Shown: in pieces, positions 1 to 6,404 of the stretch
How the letters are laid out: each line of letters opens with the position of its first letter
Numbering within the stretch: position 1 is the stretch's first letter
Assembly: GCA_947503585.1 (NCBI GenBank)
Contig: CANNEJ010000020.1
Location: forward strand, 1-11,180
Length of the DNA stretch: 11,180 bases
Reading direction: 5' to 3'
Source of the DNA: Anaerolineales bacterium
Lineage (GTDB): Bacteria; Chloroflexota; Anaerolineae; Anaerolineales; UBA11657
Notes under the pieces: model-generated
What the model saw: the letters and a program-made list of their open reading frames with translations, nothing else
The model's database searches: none
Told to the model about the DNA's origin: nothing
Position numbers and translations under genes: made by a program

Positions 1-506
1 GGCCCGATGATTTCGAAACCGCAACTGCCACTTGCGGACATGCGCGCCACAATTACCTCGCCTACCCGAATCACTTGCTGCAAACCCGGCAAACCGGCAC
101 CGGCAAACAGCACCTCGCCAACCTTGTCAGCATTGGCGCCCAGCAGCAGAATATGGTCCATCTCCGCAGTTGTATCGCGCAGCTGCACATCATCTTGAAA
201 AAATACATGCCGCGCCAGCCATGCCCGTACAGCACCGGATTGATCGGGGCTGGTGAGCAGCAACGCCCCATCAGAAAGGTTGAGCACGTCCACGCAATCC
301 ACGATGCGCCCCAAGTGATTCGTCAGAACAGTTTGGCGCACCGTGTTCAGCGCCATGCCGGTCATGTCATTCGTGGACATGCGGTGCAGCAGGCCCAGCC
401 GGTCCCGCCCCTGCATCCACAACCGGCCGACAGAAGCCCGTTCGAGCAGCACGCAGCCGGTCTGCGCAGCTGTATAGAGCTCGTCAAAGTTCACTGCGGG
501 GTGCAT
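1..506 (-). CDS. YgfZ/GcvT-type folate-binding protein, N-terminal part (cut by window edge)
   Basis: An open minus-strand frame runs from an ATG at 506 to the left window edge with no stop, giving about 168 residues. The protein begins MHPAVNFDELYTAAQTG. It carries the GcvT-fold features LHRMSTNDM (about residues 40-48), LGRIVDCVDVL, a WLARHVFFQDDVQL segment and SGSCGFEIIG near the visible end, which corresponds to the GYTGEDGFEI region of aminomethyltransferases. The family includes GcvT of the glycine cleavage system and YgfZ, a tetrahydrofolate-dependent factor needed for normal activity of some Fe-S enzymes. The absence of neighbouring gcvH/gcvP and the look of the N-terminus favour the YgfZ side. 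The diagnostic KGCYxGQ cysteine motif would lie beyond the window, so the choice is not settled. It follows the DinB-like gene by 65 bases in the same direction. The ribosome binding site is weak. Confidence 0.8.
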   Translation of the reverse strand, partial: MHPAVNFDELYTAAQTGCVLLERASVGRLWMQGRDRLGLLHRMSTNDMTGMALNTVRQTVLTNHLGRIVDCVDVLNLSDGALLLTSPDQSGAVRAWLARHVFFQDDVQLRDTTAEMDHILLLGANADKVGEVLFAGAGLPGLQQVIRVGEVIVARMSASGSCGFEIIG

Positions 507-571
507 GTTATTTTGGAAACTCAGCTGCCTGAATGGGACTGGGGGGCACTTGTCCCAGCTACTGATCCATG

Positions 572-1042
572 TTAGGCGTGCGAAGGAAACAGCGCGTGCA
601 GATGTTCACGTTCATGCTGCAGCACCCACTCGTCCACAAACTCAATCAGCGACTTGCCCTGCAACCACGGAAATCGTTTTGTATCTTCCAACTCGGCGGG
701 CGTAAAGCCACGCAGTTGGCGCACCAGCTGCCGCCACACACCTTGGAAATCACCCAGCACCCGCTCAGCTGCGCGACCCCGATTTTCAATCAGCCACTGT
801 GCGTTCAGCTTGTCTTCTTCAACCGGAGAGATATTGAGGTAGCGCGGCTTGCCACCCTGCTTTGCGCGCGCTAAGGCAAGCACAGTTTCTGCGTCCCACG
901 CCGCCAAATGGGCTAGCTTGTCGAGCAAACTCCATTCACCAGACGCAGCTCGTAAAAGATCCGCCTCTGACACCAGCGCAAGCTGCGGCTCAATTTGCTC
1001 GCGCCACTGCTCCATTTTCGCCAGCAATTGCATTGTATTCAT
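572..1042 (-). CDS. DinB-like four-helix-bundle protein
   Basis: The product has 156 residues. The N-terminal pattern GEWSLLDKLAHLAAWDAETV (residues 35-54) is the hallmark of the DinB / DUF1706-ClbS-like superfamily. A second motif HEREHLHAL (143-151) closes the protein. His45, His143 and His147 are placed like the metal-binding triad of DinB-type bundles. The central EEDKLNAQWLIENRGR (75-90) also matches the family style. Members include thiol-dependent isomerases/transferases, the colibactin-resistance protein ClbS and many uncharacterised proteins, so the substrate cannot be named. The first ATG at 1042 was taken; a second in-frame ATG lies three codons inside (1033), and neither has a strong ribosome binding site. 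It sits upstream of the YgfZ-like gene and may be co-transcribed with it. Family call fairly sure, function unknown. Confidence 0.75.
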   Translation of the reverse strand: MNTMQLLAKMEQWREQIEPQLALVSEADLLRAASGEWSLLDKLAHLAAWDAETVLALARAKQGGKPRYLNISPVEEDKLNAQWLIENRGRAAERVLGDFQGVWRQLVRQLRGFTPAELEDTKRFPWLQGKSLIEFVDEWVLQHEREHLHALFPSHA

Positions 1043-1173
1043 GCAGCCCAGTTATGAACGATTCCCAGCCGAACCAAACACGAACACCCTAATCGAGTAT
1101 CAGCTTCCTTCAAACACTCAGCGCCATCACCGTCCTGCAACAGGCACACAAAGTTTGTAGTTTCGAGGCAGAA

Positions 1174-1509
1174 CTATGTCTTAACCTGCCGGTCCAACAC
1201 TACAAACAACATTGCCAGTCCACCTCCCACCGCAACCACCGCAATCAAAATCCCGACACCTGCTGCAATTGGAATAAGTGATGCAGCCAAGGCCGGATCA
1301 AGTTTTTCGAGCCATTGCGCGAAATCCGGCAGTTTAATTGCCGGCAACCAGCTGGCCGCCGGGGGAGCAGCCACTGCAACAACTACGGGCTCAACTTTGG
1401 CAGGTGGCAGTGGCGCCTGTTTGCCAAACAGAAAAGTAGTGACCGCGCCAACAGCCAACATGACTACGATTGCGGCCCACCCGCCGATTTGTGAAAGTTT
1501 GCTGGTCAT
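1174..1509 (-). CDS. Small two-helix membrane protein downstream of korB
   Basis: This is an uncharacterised protein of 111 residues starting MTSKLSQIGG. Two hydrophobic segments are clear: about residues 10-28 (WAAIVVMLAVGAVTTFLF) and 77-105 (Gly/Ala/Val-rich, ending in AMLFVVL). Between them lie a Pro/Ala/Val-rich stretch (32-56) and a short amphipathic piece (FAQWLEKLD, 64-72). The frame is open further upstream to 1584, but that extension overlaps the end of korB and reads as Arg/Cys-rich shadow sequence, so the ATG at 1509 was chosen. The start lies 16 bases after the korB stop, which suggests co-transcription and possibly translational coupling. I recognise no family. Because KorAB is soluble, a membrane-anchoring or accessory role is conceivable but is only inference from position. 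Confidence 0.65.
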   Translation of the reverse strand: MTSKLSQIGGWAAIVVMLAVGAVTTFLFGKQAPLPPAKVEPVVVAVAAPPAASWLPAIKLPDFAQWLEKLDPALAASLIPIAAGVGILIAVVAVGGGLAMLFVVLDRQVKT

Positions 1510-1525
1510 AGTGTTATGTGCACCG

Positions 1526-2566
1526 CTAGCACAGGCCCGCCACAATCTTCTCAAGCGTGGACCGCGCCGGCCGCAGCTTTTCATCCGGCAGCAAAGCCAG
1601 CGACGTTGCCACCATGCCCTCCGAATCCTGCACCGTGTCGCGGTCAGGGTTGTAATAAATCAGGCCCGTTGTCAAAACATTCTCGGTCCGGCTGCGCTCC
1701 AGCAGCATAATCGCCGCCATGCGGTCCGTCGGGTCATGCTCGCCGGCCAACTTCTTGAGCACAAGGCTCGCGCCGTCATGCATGGTGACAGCCTTGGTTT
1801 CTCCGGGCTCATAGTCAACCGTAATCTCTTCGCGCACCGGCACAAAGCTGATGTCGTGCAGCGGGGAGTCGTGGTCACGCACCCACTCATAGCTTTTGTT
1901 TGAATCCGGATTGTTGTTGAAGGTTACGCACGGGCTAATAATATCCAAAACAGCTGTGCCCTTAAAACTGAACGCCGCCTTGAGCAGCGGGCGCACCTGC
2001 TTGGGATCGCCCGCAAATGAGCGCGCCACAAATCCGCAGCCGCTCACAATCGCCTCCATGCACAGGTCCACTGCCGGGTATTCGTTGTCGCCATAATACT
2101 TAAGCTTCTGGCCCTCGTCTGACGTGGCAGAGAACTGCCCCTTGGTCAAACCATAGACGCCGTTGTTTTCAATGACATACACCATAGGTACATTACGCCG
2201 GATGATGTGCTTGAACTGCCCAAGGCCAATCGAACCCGTGTCACCGTCACCACTCACACCGATGGCAATCAAATTGCGGTTTGCGAGCATAGCGCCACTG
2301 GCCACAGAGGGCATGCGCCCGTGCACCGCGTTCAGCCCGTGCGAACGATTCAGGAAGTACGCCGGGCTTTTGCTGGAGCAACCGATACCGCTCAGCTTGA
2401 TCACGTTCTCTGGTTTGAGGCCCAGCTCAAACGCAACTTGAATAATTTGTGCCGAGATCGAATCGTGACCGCAGCCCGCACACAGCGTCGAGGGATTGCC
2501 CTTGTAGTCGCTCTTGTCCAGGCCTATCAAATTTAATTTTGAAGGCGCAACGGTGGCGGTAGCCAT
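1526..2566 (-). CDS. korB: 2-oxoglutarate:ferredoxin oxidoreductase, beta subunit
   Basis: The product is 346 residues, the thiamine-diphosphate subunit of a 2-oxoacid:ferredoxin oxidoreductase. With KorA it oxidatively decarboxylates 2-oxoglutarate with CoA to succinyl-CoA, CO2 and reduced ferredoxin, or runs in reverse. Visible features: LCAGCGH (Cys29, Cys32), GIGCSSK (Cys63) and SPCVTFN (Cys213), which together match the four ligands of the proximal 4Fe-4S cluster. The TPP/Mg site is GDGD at 106-109 followed by ENNGVYGLTKGQ at 133-144. The HGR at 82-84 is also family-typical. The frame is open upstream to 2710, but that part overlaps korA and is non-protein-like. The ATG at 2566 follows AGGAG (2577-2581) at 10 bases and begins one base after the korA stop, so the two are coupled. 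KorB identity rests mainly on the KorA partner; other 2-oxoacids remain possible. Confidence 0.95.
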   Translation of the reverse strand: MATATVAPSKLNLIGLDKSDYKGNPSTLCAGCGHDSISAQIIQVAFELGLKPENVIKLSGIGCSSKSPAYFLNRSHGLNAVHGRMPSVASGAMLANRNLIAIGVSGDGDTGSIGLGQFKHIIRRNVPMVYVIENNGVYGLTKGQFSATSDEGQKLKYYGDNEYPAVDLCMEAIVSGCGFVARSFAGDPKQVRPLLKAAFSFKGTAVLDIISPCVTFNNNPDSNKSYEWVRDHDSPLHDISFVPVREEITVDYEPGETKAVTMHDGASLVLKKLAGEHDPTDRMAAIMLLERSRTENVLTTGLIYYNPDRDTVQDSEGMVATSLALLPDEKLRPARSTLEKIVAGLC

Positions 2567-2567
2567 A

Positions 2568-4397
2568 TTATTTTTGCTCCTGTGAATTGATCTGGCCGAT
2601 GATCCATGCGGCCGTAAATGGCATTCCATCCAGCATGCATACCGGGCGCAGGCGGGCCGCCAGCTCCGGCATGTCCGACTGCAGTATTTGGCGCAGCTGG
2701 CCGTCAGCATTTATCTCCACAACATACACACGCTCATGGCTGCGCACAAAGTCCGCCACGCTTGCGGCAGACGGCAGCGCACGCATGCGCAGGTAACTGG
2801 TCTTCACGCCACTCGCGGTTAGCGTGTCCCGCGCTTCCATAATTGCGGGGTCAGTGGAGCCAAAGCCGATAATCCCAATTTTGGCGCCGGCTGTCATTTC
2901 AATCACCGGTGCGGGCAGGTGCTCTCGCGAGTGCTCGATCTTGCGGCGCAAGCGCTCGAGGTTTTCACGATATTTCTCAGGTTCCTCGGTGTAGCGCGCA
3001 TCCGCATCATGTCCGCTGCCCCGCGTAAAGTAGCTGGCCCGCGGATGATTTGTACCGGGCAGCGTGCGATAGGCAATACCGTCGCCATCAATGTCCGCGT
3101 AACGCCGGAAACCCTGCTTCTCCACCTGCTCAGCAGTCAGCACCTTGCCACGATTGATGGGCTCGGTTGGATACTCAAACGGTTTAGTCATCCACTGGTT
3201 CATGCCCAAATCCAAATCACTGAGCACAAACACCGGAGTTTGATATTGTTCTGCAATATCGAGCGAGCGCCAGCCGAATTCAAAACACTCGTTGACCGAC
3301 CCAGGCAGGAGGCAGATGTGCTTAGTGTCACCGTGGCTGGCGTAGTAGCAGATGAACAAGTCGCCCTGCGAAACGCGCGTTGGCATGCCGGTGCTTGGAC
3401 CTACACGCTGAATATCCCAAATTACCGCCGGAATCTCTGCATAGTAACCGAAGCCAAGGAACTCCTGCATCAGGCTGATGCCCGGCCCGGATGTAGTGGT
3501 CATAGAGCGTGCACCAGCCCAGCCCGCGCCCAACACCATGCCAATCGCAGCCAGCTCATCCTCAGCCTGCACAATGGCGTAGTTGGCCTTGCCATCCGGA
3601 TCCCGCCGCAAGCTACTGGCAAACGAAGACATCTCATCCGCCAGGCTTGTGGATGGAGTGATTGGATACCACGCGGTCACGGTCATGCCACCGTACACAC
3701 TGCCCAGCCCGCCGGCTGCGTTGCCATCCACCAACATGTAGCCGGCCGTGGCGTTCATGCGCTCTACCCGGTACTGGTCCCGCTTCGTAATGTTGGCAGC
3801 GGCCCATTCGTATGCTGCTTTGATGGTGGGCAGGTTTGCATTCACAAGTTTGGTGCGGCCGCCAAATTGCCAGTCCAGTGCTGCCTCCAGCGCACTCATC
3901 TCAATTTTCAGCACCTGCGCCAGCACGCCCACATAAACCATATTACCGATGTAAGTGCGCAAATGGCGCGGCACCTCTGGCACGGAGGTAAGCTGCTTCA
4001 CAGGCATGGGGTAGTAGGTCACATCCTGCCGGCTCAAGTCAATCTTCAAGTCATCCGGATAAAAACAAACCCCGCCCGACTCCAAGCCCGCCAGATCTTT
4101 TACCGCTGTCTCCGGATTCATCAACACCACCACCGGCGCACTTGGCTGGCGTGCAACATAACCAGCACGGCTGCACCGGATGGTGTACCAAGTAGGCAGC
4201 CCTTGAATATTTGAGGGGAACAAATTCTTGCCGCTGACCGGAATTCCCATCCGGAACAATGCGCGCACCAGCACCATATTGGAAGTCTGGCTGCCCGATC
4301 CGTTGGCAGAAGCAATTTGCAAGGAGAAGTCATTTACAACTTCGCCGAGGTTTCCACCGGCAAGAATGTCAGCCACCTTAGATTGAGTCACGCTCAT
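2568..4397 (-). CDS. korA: 2-oxoglutarate:ferredoxin oxidoreductase, fused gamma-alpha subunit
   Basis: The product is 609 residues with the gamma domain (about 1-190) fused ahead of the alpha (pyrimidine-binding) domain, as in the two-subunit KorAB enzymes of actinobacteria and archaea. The gamma part shows GEVVNDFSLQIASANGSGSQ (18-37) and IPVSGKNLFPSNIQGLPTWY (52-71). The alpha part shows YPITPST (244-250), TSGPG (303-307), RVGPSTGMPT (331-340) and a C-terminal GFGSTDPAI (511-519). The PSTGMPT form is typical of 2-oxoglutarate- or 2-oxoacid-type KorA. No ferredoxin-like 4Fe-4S insert is present, so the only cluster should be in KorB. The start ATG at 4397 has GGAG a few bases upstream. It precedes korB by one base and lies 107 bases after the gntR-type regulator, in the same direction. 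Confidence 0.96.
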   Translation of the reverse strand: MSVTQSKVADILAGGNLGEVVNDFSLQIASANGSGSQTSNMVLVRALFRMGIPVSGKNLFPSNIQGLPTWYTIRCSRAGYVARQPSAPVVVLMNPETAVKDLAGLESGGVCFYPDDLKIDLSRQDVTYYPMPVKQLTSVPEVPRHLRTYIGNMVYVGVLAQVLKIEMSALEAALDWQFGGRTKLVNANLPTIKAAYEWAAANITKRDQYRVERMNATAGYMLVDGNAAGGLGSVYGGMTVTAWYPITPSTSLADEMSSFASSLRRDPDGKANYAIVQAEDELAAIGMVLGAGWAGARSMTTTSGPGISLMQEFLGFGYYAEIPAVIWDIQRVGPSTGMPTRVSQGDLFICYYASHGDTKHICLLPGSVNECFEFGWRSLDIAEQYQTPVFVLSDLDLGMNQWMTKPFEYPTEPINRGKVLTAEQVEKQGFRRYADIDGDGIAYRTLPGTNHPRASYFTRGSGHDADARYTEEPEKYRENLERLRRKIEHSREHLPAPVIEMTAGAKIGIIGFGSTDPAIMEARDTLTASGVKTSYLRMRALPSAASVADFVRSHERVYVVEINADGQLRQILQSDMPELAARLRPVCMLDGMPFTAAWIIGQINSQEQK

Positions 4398-4461
4398 GGT
4401 TTCAGCTCCAGTACCGAAAATTATTTACAACCGCGGCTACCAGCCGGCGCACAACAAGGAC

Positions 4462-4485
4462 TGCATTGGTGTACCCAACGATGCA
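4462..4485. promoter_or_regulatory. Imperfect inverted repeat upstream of korA (candidate operator)
   Basis: In the 107-base gap between the GntR-type gene and korA, TGCAT (4462-4466) is mirrored by ATGCA (4481-4485). TTGG (4466-4469) inside it is mirrored by CCAA (4475-4478). The GGT-GT-ACC core resembles the loose TGGTnnnACCA style of FadR-family GntR sites. No convincing promoter hexamers were found for korA itself. Suggestive only. Confidence 0.25.
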
Positions 4486-4504
4486 ATAGCATTATGGCAG
4501 CCGG

Positions 4505-5164
4505 TCAAACCCGGTCGCGCAGTAACTGCGCGTGCTCCACCAGCAGCGCAAGTCCGGCGTCCAACTGATCCGCACAAATACATTCAACGATGCGCGCATG
4601 GAAATCCCAGACGCGCTCCAGATAGTTGTAGTCGGAGAACACATTCAACTCCACCGCCTCATATGCTTCCCAATAAGCTTCTAAGAGGCCAATCACAAAG
4701 GGGTTCTCCAGCCGCCGAAACATTCCAACGTGCAGCTGGCGATGCTCCTGATGCGGAATGCGCACGGGATGGCCCTGTAGTTTCTGTTGGGCTTCCGCCA
4801 CCAAAGAGCGCAGTTCTTCCTTGTCGGCGGAGCTTAGTAGCGCAACTGCTTCCTTGAAAAAACCCGCCTCAGTGTGATTACGCAATTCGCCATAAGCCTT
4901 AAACAAACTGGCGTTCACCGCCAGCCCAAACAGCAGGCTCTGCCTGATTGCTGGCAGGAAGTTGTACTCAACACTTTTGATTCCGGAGCGCGGGCGCACT
5001 TCCACGAGGCCGAGCTGGCGCGCAACTTCGAGCTGCTCGCGCAGTTTGGTTACGCTCAAGCCCAATTCCCGGCCCAGCACATCTAACGGCGGAACTCGGT
5101 CGCCCGGAGTTGCAGCGTTCAAGGAGATAAATCTTAGAAGATCTGAATCCAGTCGATCTGCCAT
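4505..5164 (-). CDS. GntR-family transcriptional regulator, FCD (FadR) subfamily
   Basis: The product has 219 residues from the chosen ATG. A winged helix-turn-helix occupies about 5-65: DLLRFISLNAATPGDRVPPL, then LGRELGLSVTKLREQLEVAR (30-49) and GLVEVRPRSGI as the wing. An all-helical FCD ligand domain follows. His145 (HRQLHVGMF), His189 (WDFHARIVECI) and His211 (VEHAQLL) are placed like the FCD metal ligands. FCD regulators usually sense small carboxylic acids or their CoA esters. The gene lies directly upstream of korA in the same direction, so control of korAB by a 2-oxoacid-related ligand is a reasonable inference. An in-frame ATG at 5197 (230 residues) and a TTG at 5200 are alternatives. 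I prefer 5164 because the longer start falls inside the palindromic candidate operator and adds residues outside the domain. Confidence 0.9.
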   Translation of the reverse strand: MADRLDSDLLRFISLNAATPGDRVPPLDVLGRELGLSVTKLREQLEVARQLGLVEVRPRSGIKSVEYNFLPAIRQSLLFGLAVNASLFKAYGELRNHTEAGFFKEAVALLSSADKEELRSLVAEAQQKLQGHPVRIPHQEHRQLHVGMFRRLENPFVIGLLEAYWEAYEAVELNVFSDYNYLERVWDFHARIVECICADQLDAGLALLVEHAQLLRDRV

Positions 5165-5183
5165 GTGGCTTCGAGCCCCAGCC

Positions 5184-5213
5184 TGATTACTAATCATCAA
5201 ATGATTACCATTT
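5184..5213. promoter_or_regulatory. Palindrome and direct repeats at the gntR-type promoter (candidate auto-operator)
   Basis: TGATTACTAATCA at 5184-5196 is a perfect 13-base palindrome about an odd centre. Next to it, AAATG (5199-5203) is mirrored by CATTT (5209-5213). Read on the minus strand, TGGTAATCA (5210 down to 5202) and TAGTAATCA (5192 down to 5184) form a direct repeat 18 bp apart. The block lies just downstream of the predicted minus-strand promoter, where a repressor would block transcription. The regulator encoded next to it is the obvious candidate to bind here. Confidence 0.5.
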
Positions 5214-5222
5214 ATAAATCTA

Positions 5223-5441
5223 ATGCAATTTTACGCACCGGACAAAACTTTGTCAATTTGGATTAAACTCCAAAATATTGGTGGTTTTCCGCCCAAACTA
5301 GGAAATAATCCAATTTCAAACTACTATGGAGAGATTTTTGATCATATTTTGGAAGCAGACGAGCGGTATCTCGTGATGCAGATACCACCTCGTCAATGGC
5401 TCTACTGGGAGGATCAATTGGTGATCCTACCTCGAGAATAA
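5223..5441 (+). CDS. Hypothetical small protein (doubtful)
   Basis: This is an ORF of 72 codons on the plus strand, divergent from the gntR-type gene and convergent with ricT. The translated product looks protein-like: it begins MQFYAPDKTLSIWIKLQNIG, is rich in Ile, Leu, Tyr and Trp, and ends RQWLYWEDQLVILPRE. No signal peptide or membrane segment is seen, and I recognise no family. Against it: there is no ribosome binding site upstream of the ATG, its first 34 bases are occupied by the predicted minus-strand promoter, and its base composition is visibly more AT-rich than its neighbours. A leaderless start is possible, since a TATAAA lies at 5213-5218. It could be a recently acquired small gene, a remnant, or chance. 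Confidence 0.35.
   Translation: MQFYAPDKTLSIWIKLQNIGGFPPKLGNNPISNYYGEIFDHILEADERYLVMQIPPRQWLYWEDQLVILPRE
5228..5256 (-). promoter_or_regulatory. Predicted sigma70-type promoter of the gntR-type gene
   Basis: On the minus strand TTGACA (5256-5251), a 17-bp spacer and TAAAAT (5233-5228) form a near-consensus promoter, with transcription expected to begin near 5221. A perfect palindrome with arms GACAAA (5241-5246) and TTTGTC (5249-5254) overlaps the -35 box and could be a second operator. It may also drive korAB by read-through, as no clear korA promoter was found. Confidence 0.6.
5365..5386. repeat. Perfect inverted repeat (7-bp stem)
   Basis: GGTATCT (5365-5371) is mirrored exactly by AGATACC (5380-5386) around an 8-base loop. 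It lies inside the doubtful plus-strand ORF and downstream of ricT on the minus strand. No T-run follows on either strand, so a simple intrinsic terminator is not supported. Confidence 0.4.
5410..5428. repeat. Perfect inverted repeat (7-bp stem)
   Basis: AGGATCA (5410-5416) and TGATCCT (5422-5428) enclose a 5-base loop. It is 23 bases from the other hairpin at 5365-5386 and about 50 bases beyond the ricT stop on the minus strand. No T-tract accompanies it. It may take part in RNA 3'-end formation or processing of the long minus-strand transcript, or be incidental. Confidence 0.4.
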
Positions 5442-5480
5442 GGAGAGGTTTAGCTCAGTACGAATGAGGACGCGAACTAA

Positions 5481-6401
5481 TTAGCTGGTCTTCTTTGCGC
5501 CGCAGTCGCAGCCCCCGCCCTCATGCTTGGAACAACCCGCAGCGGCTTTGCGCTTGAGCGCCTCAAGCTCTTCGAGCGGTTGCAGATCTTCGCGGGTCAC
5601 TTCATAGCGCTCCCCTTCCACATCCACCACAGCGAGGCCGCGCAGCGGCTGCACATCAATCACCCGTCCGATGCCATGCGGCGTGCCAATGCGCTTGCCC
5701 AATTTAGGCAGACCCTTGCGCGCCTCCACATACTGCTCGTACTCATAAATCAGGCAGCAGCGCAGCCGGCCGCACATGCCGGTGATGTCTTCCTGGTTGA
5801 GCGATATGCCTTGCGCCTTTGCCATCTTGATGGAGATCGGGCTGAACTCGGTCAGGAAGGTGGAGCAGCAGCGCGGACCGGAGCACGCGCCATATCCGCC
5901 GAGCAGTTTGGCCACATCGCGCGGGCCAATCTGCTGCATGTAAACAGTGGCGTTCGGGTAGATGCCCTCGAGATCCTGTGCCAGCCGGTCCAGCCTGGCC
6001 GGCGGTTTGTCCTCGTCCTCGTTGTAAAAGATGGAGAGCTGCGACCCGTCGTAGTTGTATTCAGCCTTGATGAATTTCACGCCCTTGATGCCAATAGCGG
6101 CTGCCTTCTCCCGGCAATTGATAAGGCAATCAAGCTCCTGAGTTTGCCATTGTTCACGCATCATCAAGTCGGCCGGGTTCGCCGCCCGTACAATCGGCTT
6201 ATAGGTCATGCCGCGCGGCGCCGGGCCCGGTGCCTCCAATATGCTCACAACCTCTCCGAGCTGCCGTCCGCGTTTTGTATCCACAATCACGCGGTCACCC
6301 TTGCCGAGCAATGGATGCTCAGCAGAATCGAAATGGTAAACCTTGCCGACCTGGTAAAAACGCACACCGAGCACGCGTGTGGCAGTAGCTGTATTTCTCA
6401 T
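5481..6401 (-). CDS. ricT: PSP1-domain protein, RicT (YaaT) family
   Basis: The product has 306 residues. The PSP1 core carries two cysteine motifs: CSGPRCC at 173-179 and MCGRLRCC at 209-216, set in GGYGACSGPRCCSTFLTEF and DITGMCGRLRCCLIYEYEQY, which are diagnostic for RicT/YaaT. In Bacillus, RicT works with RicA and RicF as a complex that binds 4Fe-4S clusters and acts with RNase Y in mRNA maturation. No ricA or ricF is in view, so the role here is unknown. The C-terminal tail has an additional Cys/His group (Cys290, His293, Cys298, Cys300 in CSKHEGGGCDC) ahead of a Lys-rich end; it looks metal-binding but is not part of the classical core. The ATG at 6401 follows the mrp stop by three bases, so translation is probably coupled. 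This is the last gene of the series. Confidence 0.92.
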   Translation of the reverse strand: MRNTATATRVLGVRFYQVGKVYHFDSAEHPLLGKGDRVIVDTKRGRQLGEVVSILEAPGPAPRGMTYKPIVRAANPADLMMREQWQTQELDCLINCREKAAAIGIKGVKFIKAEYNYDGSQLSIFYNEDEDKPPARLDRLAQDLEGIYPNATVYMQQIGPRDVAKLLGGYGACSGPRCCSTFLTEFSPISIKMAKAQGISLNQEDITGMCGRLRCCLIYEYEQYVEARKGLPKLGKRIGTPHGIGRVIDVQPLRGLAVVDVEGERYEVTREDLQPLEELEALKRKAAAGCSKHEGGGCDCGAKKTS

Positions 6402-6404
6402 ACG

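Noticed and set aside
539..558. Inverted repeat CTGGG...CCCAG as a terminator between the DinB-like and YgfZ-like genes
   Set aside because: The stem is only 5 bp with a 10-base loop and no T-run on either strand.
75..575. A plus-strand open frame of 166 codons at the left end
   Set aside because: The opposite strand encodes a clear GcvT/YgfZ-fold protein through the same bases. The plus-strand translation is compositionally odd.
1043..1173. Promoter or terminator upstream of the DinB-like gene
   Set aside because: Only weak hexamer matches (TTGAAG with TAGGGT) and a 4-bp hairpin are seen; neither is convincing.
2567..2710. Extended N-terminus for korB
   Set aside because: The 48 added residues are Cys/Arg-rich, overlap the korA coding end in another frame, and ignore the good AGGAG site before the ATG at 2566.
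2919..4214. A 431-codon plus-strand open frame antisense to korA
   Set aside because: It lies entirely within korA, which has unmistakable family motifs. Its translation is rich in His, Arg and Cys with no family features, typical of a shadow frame.
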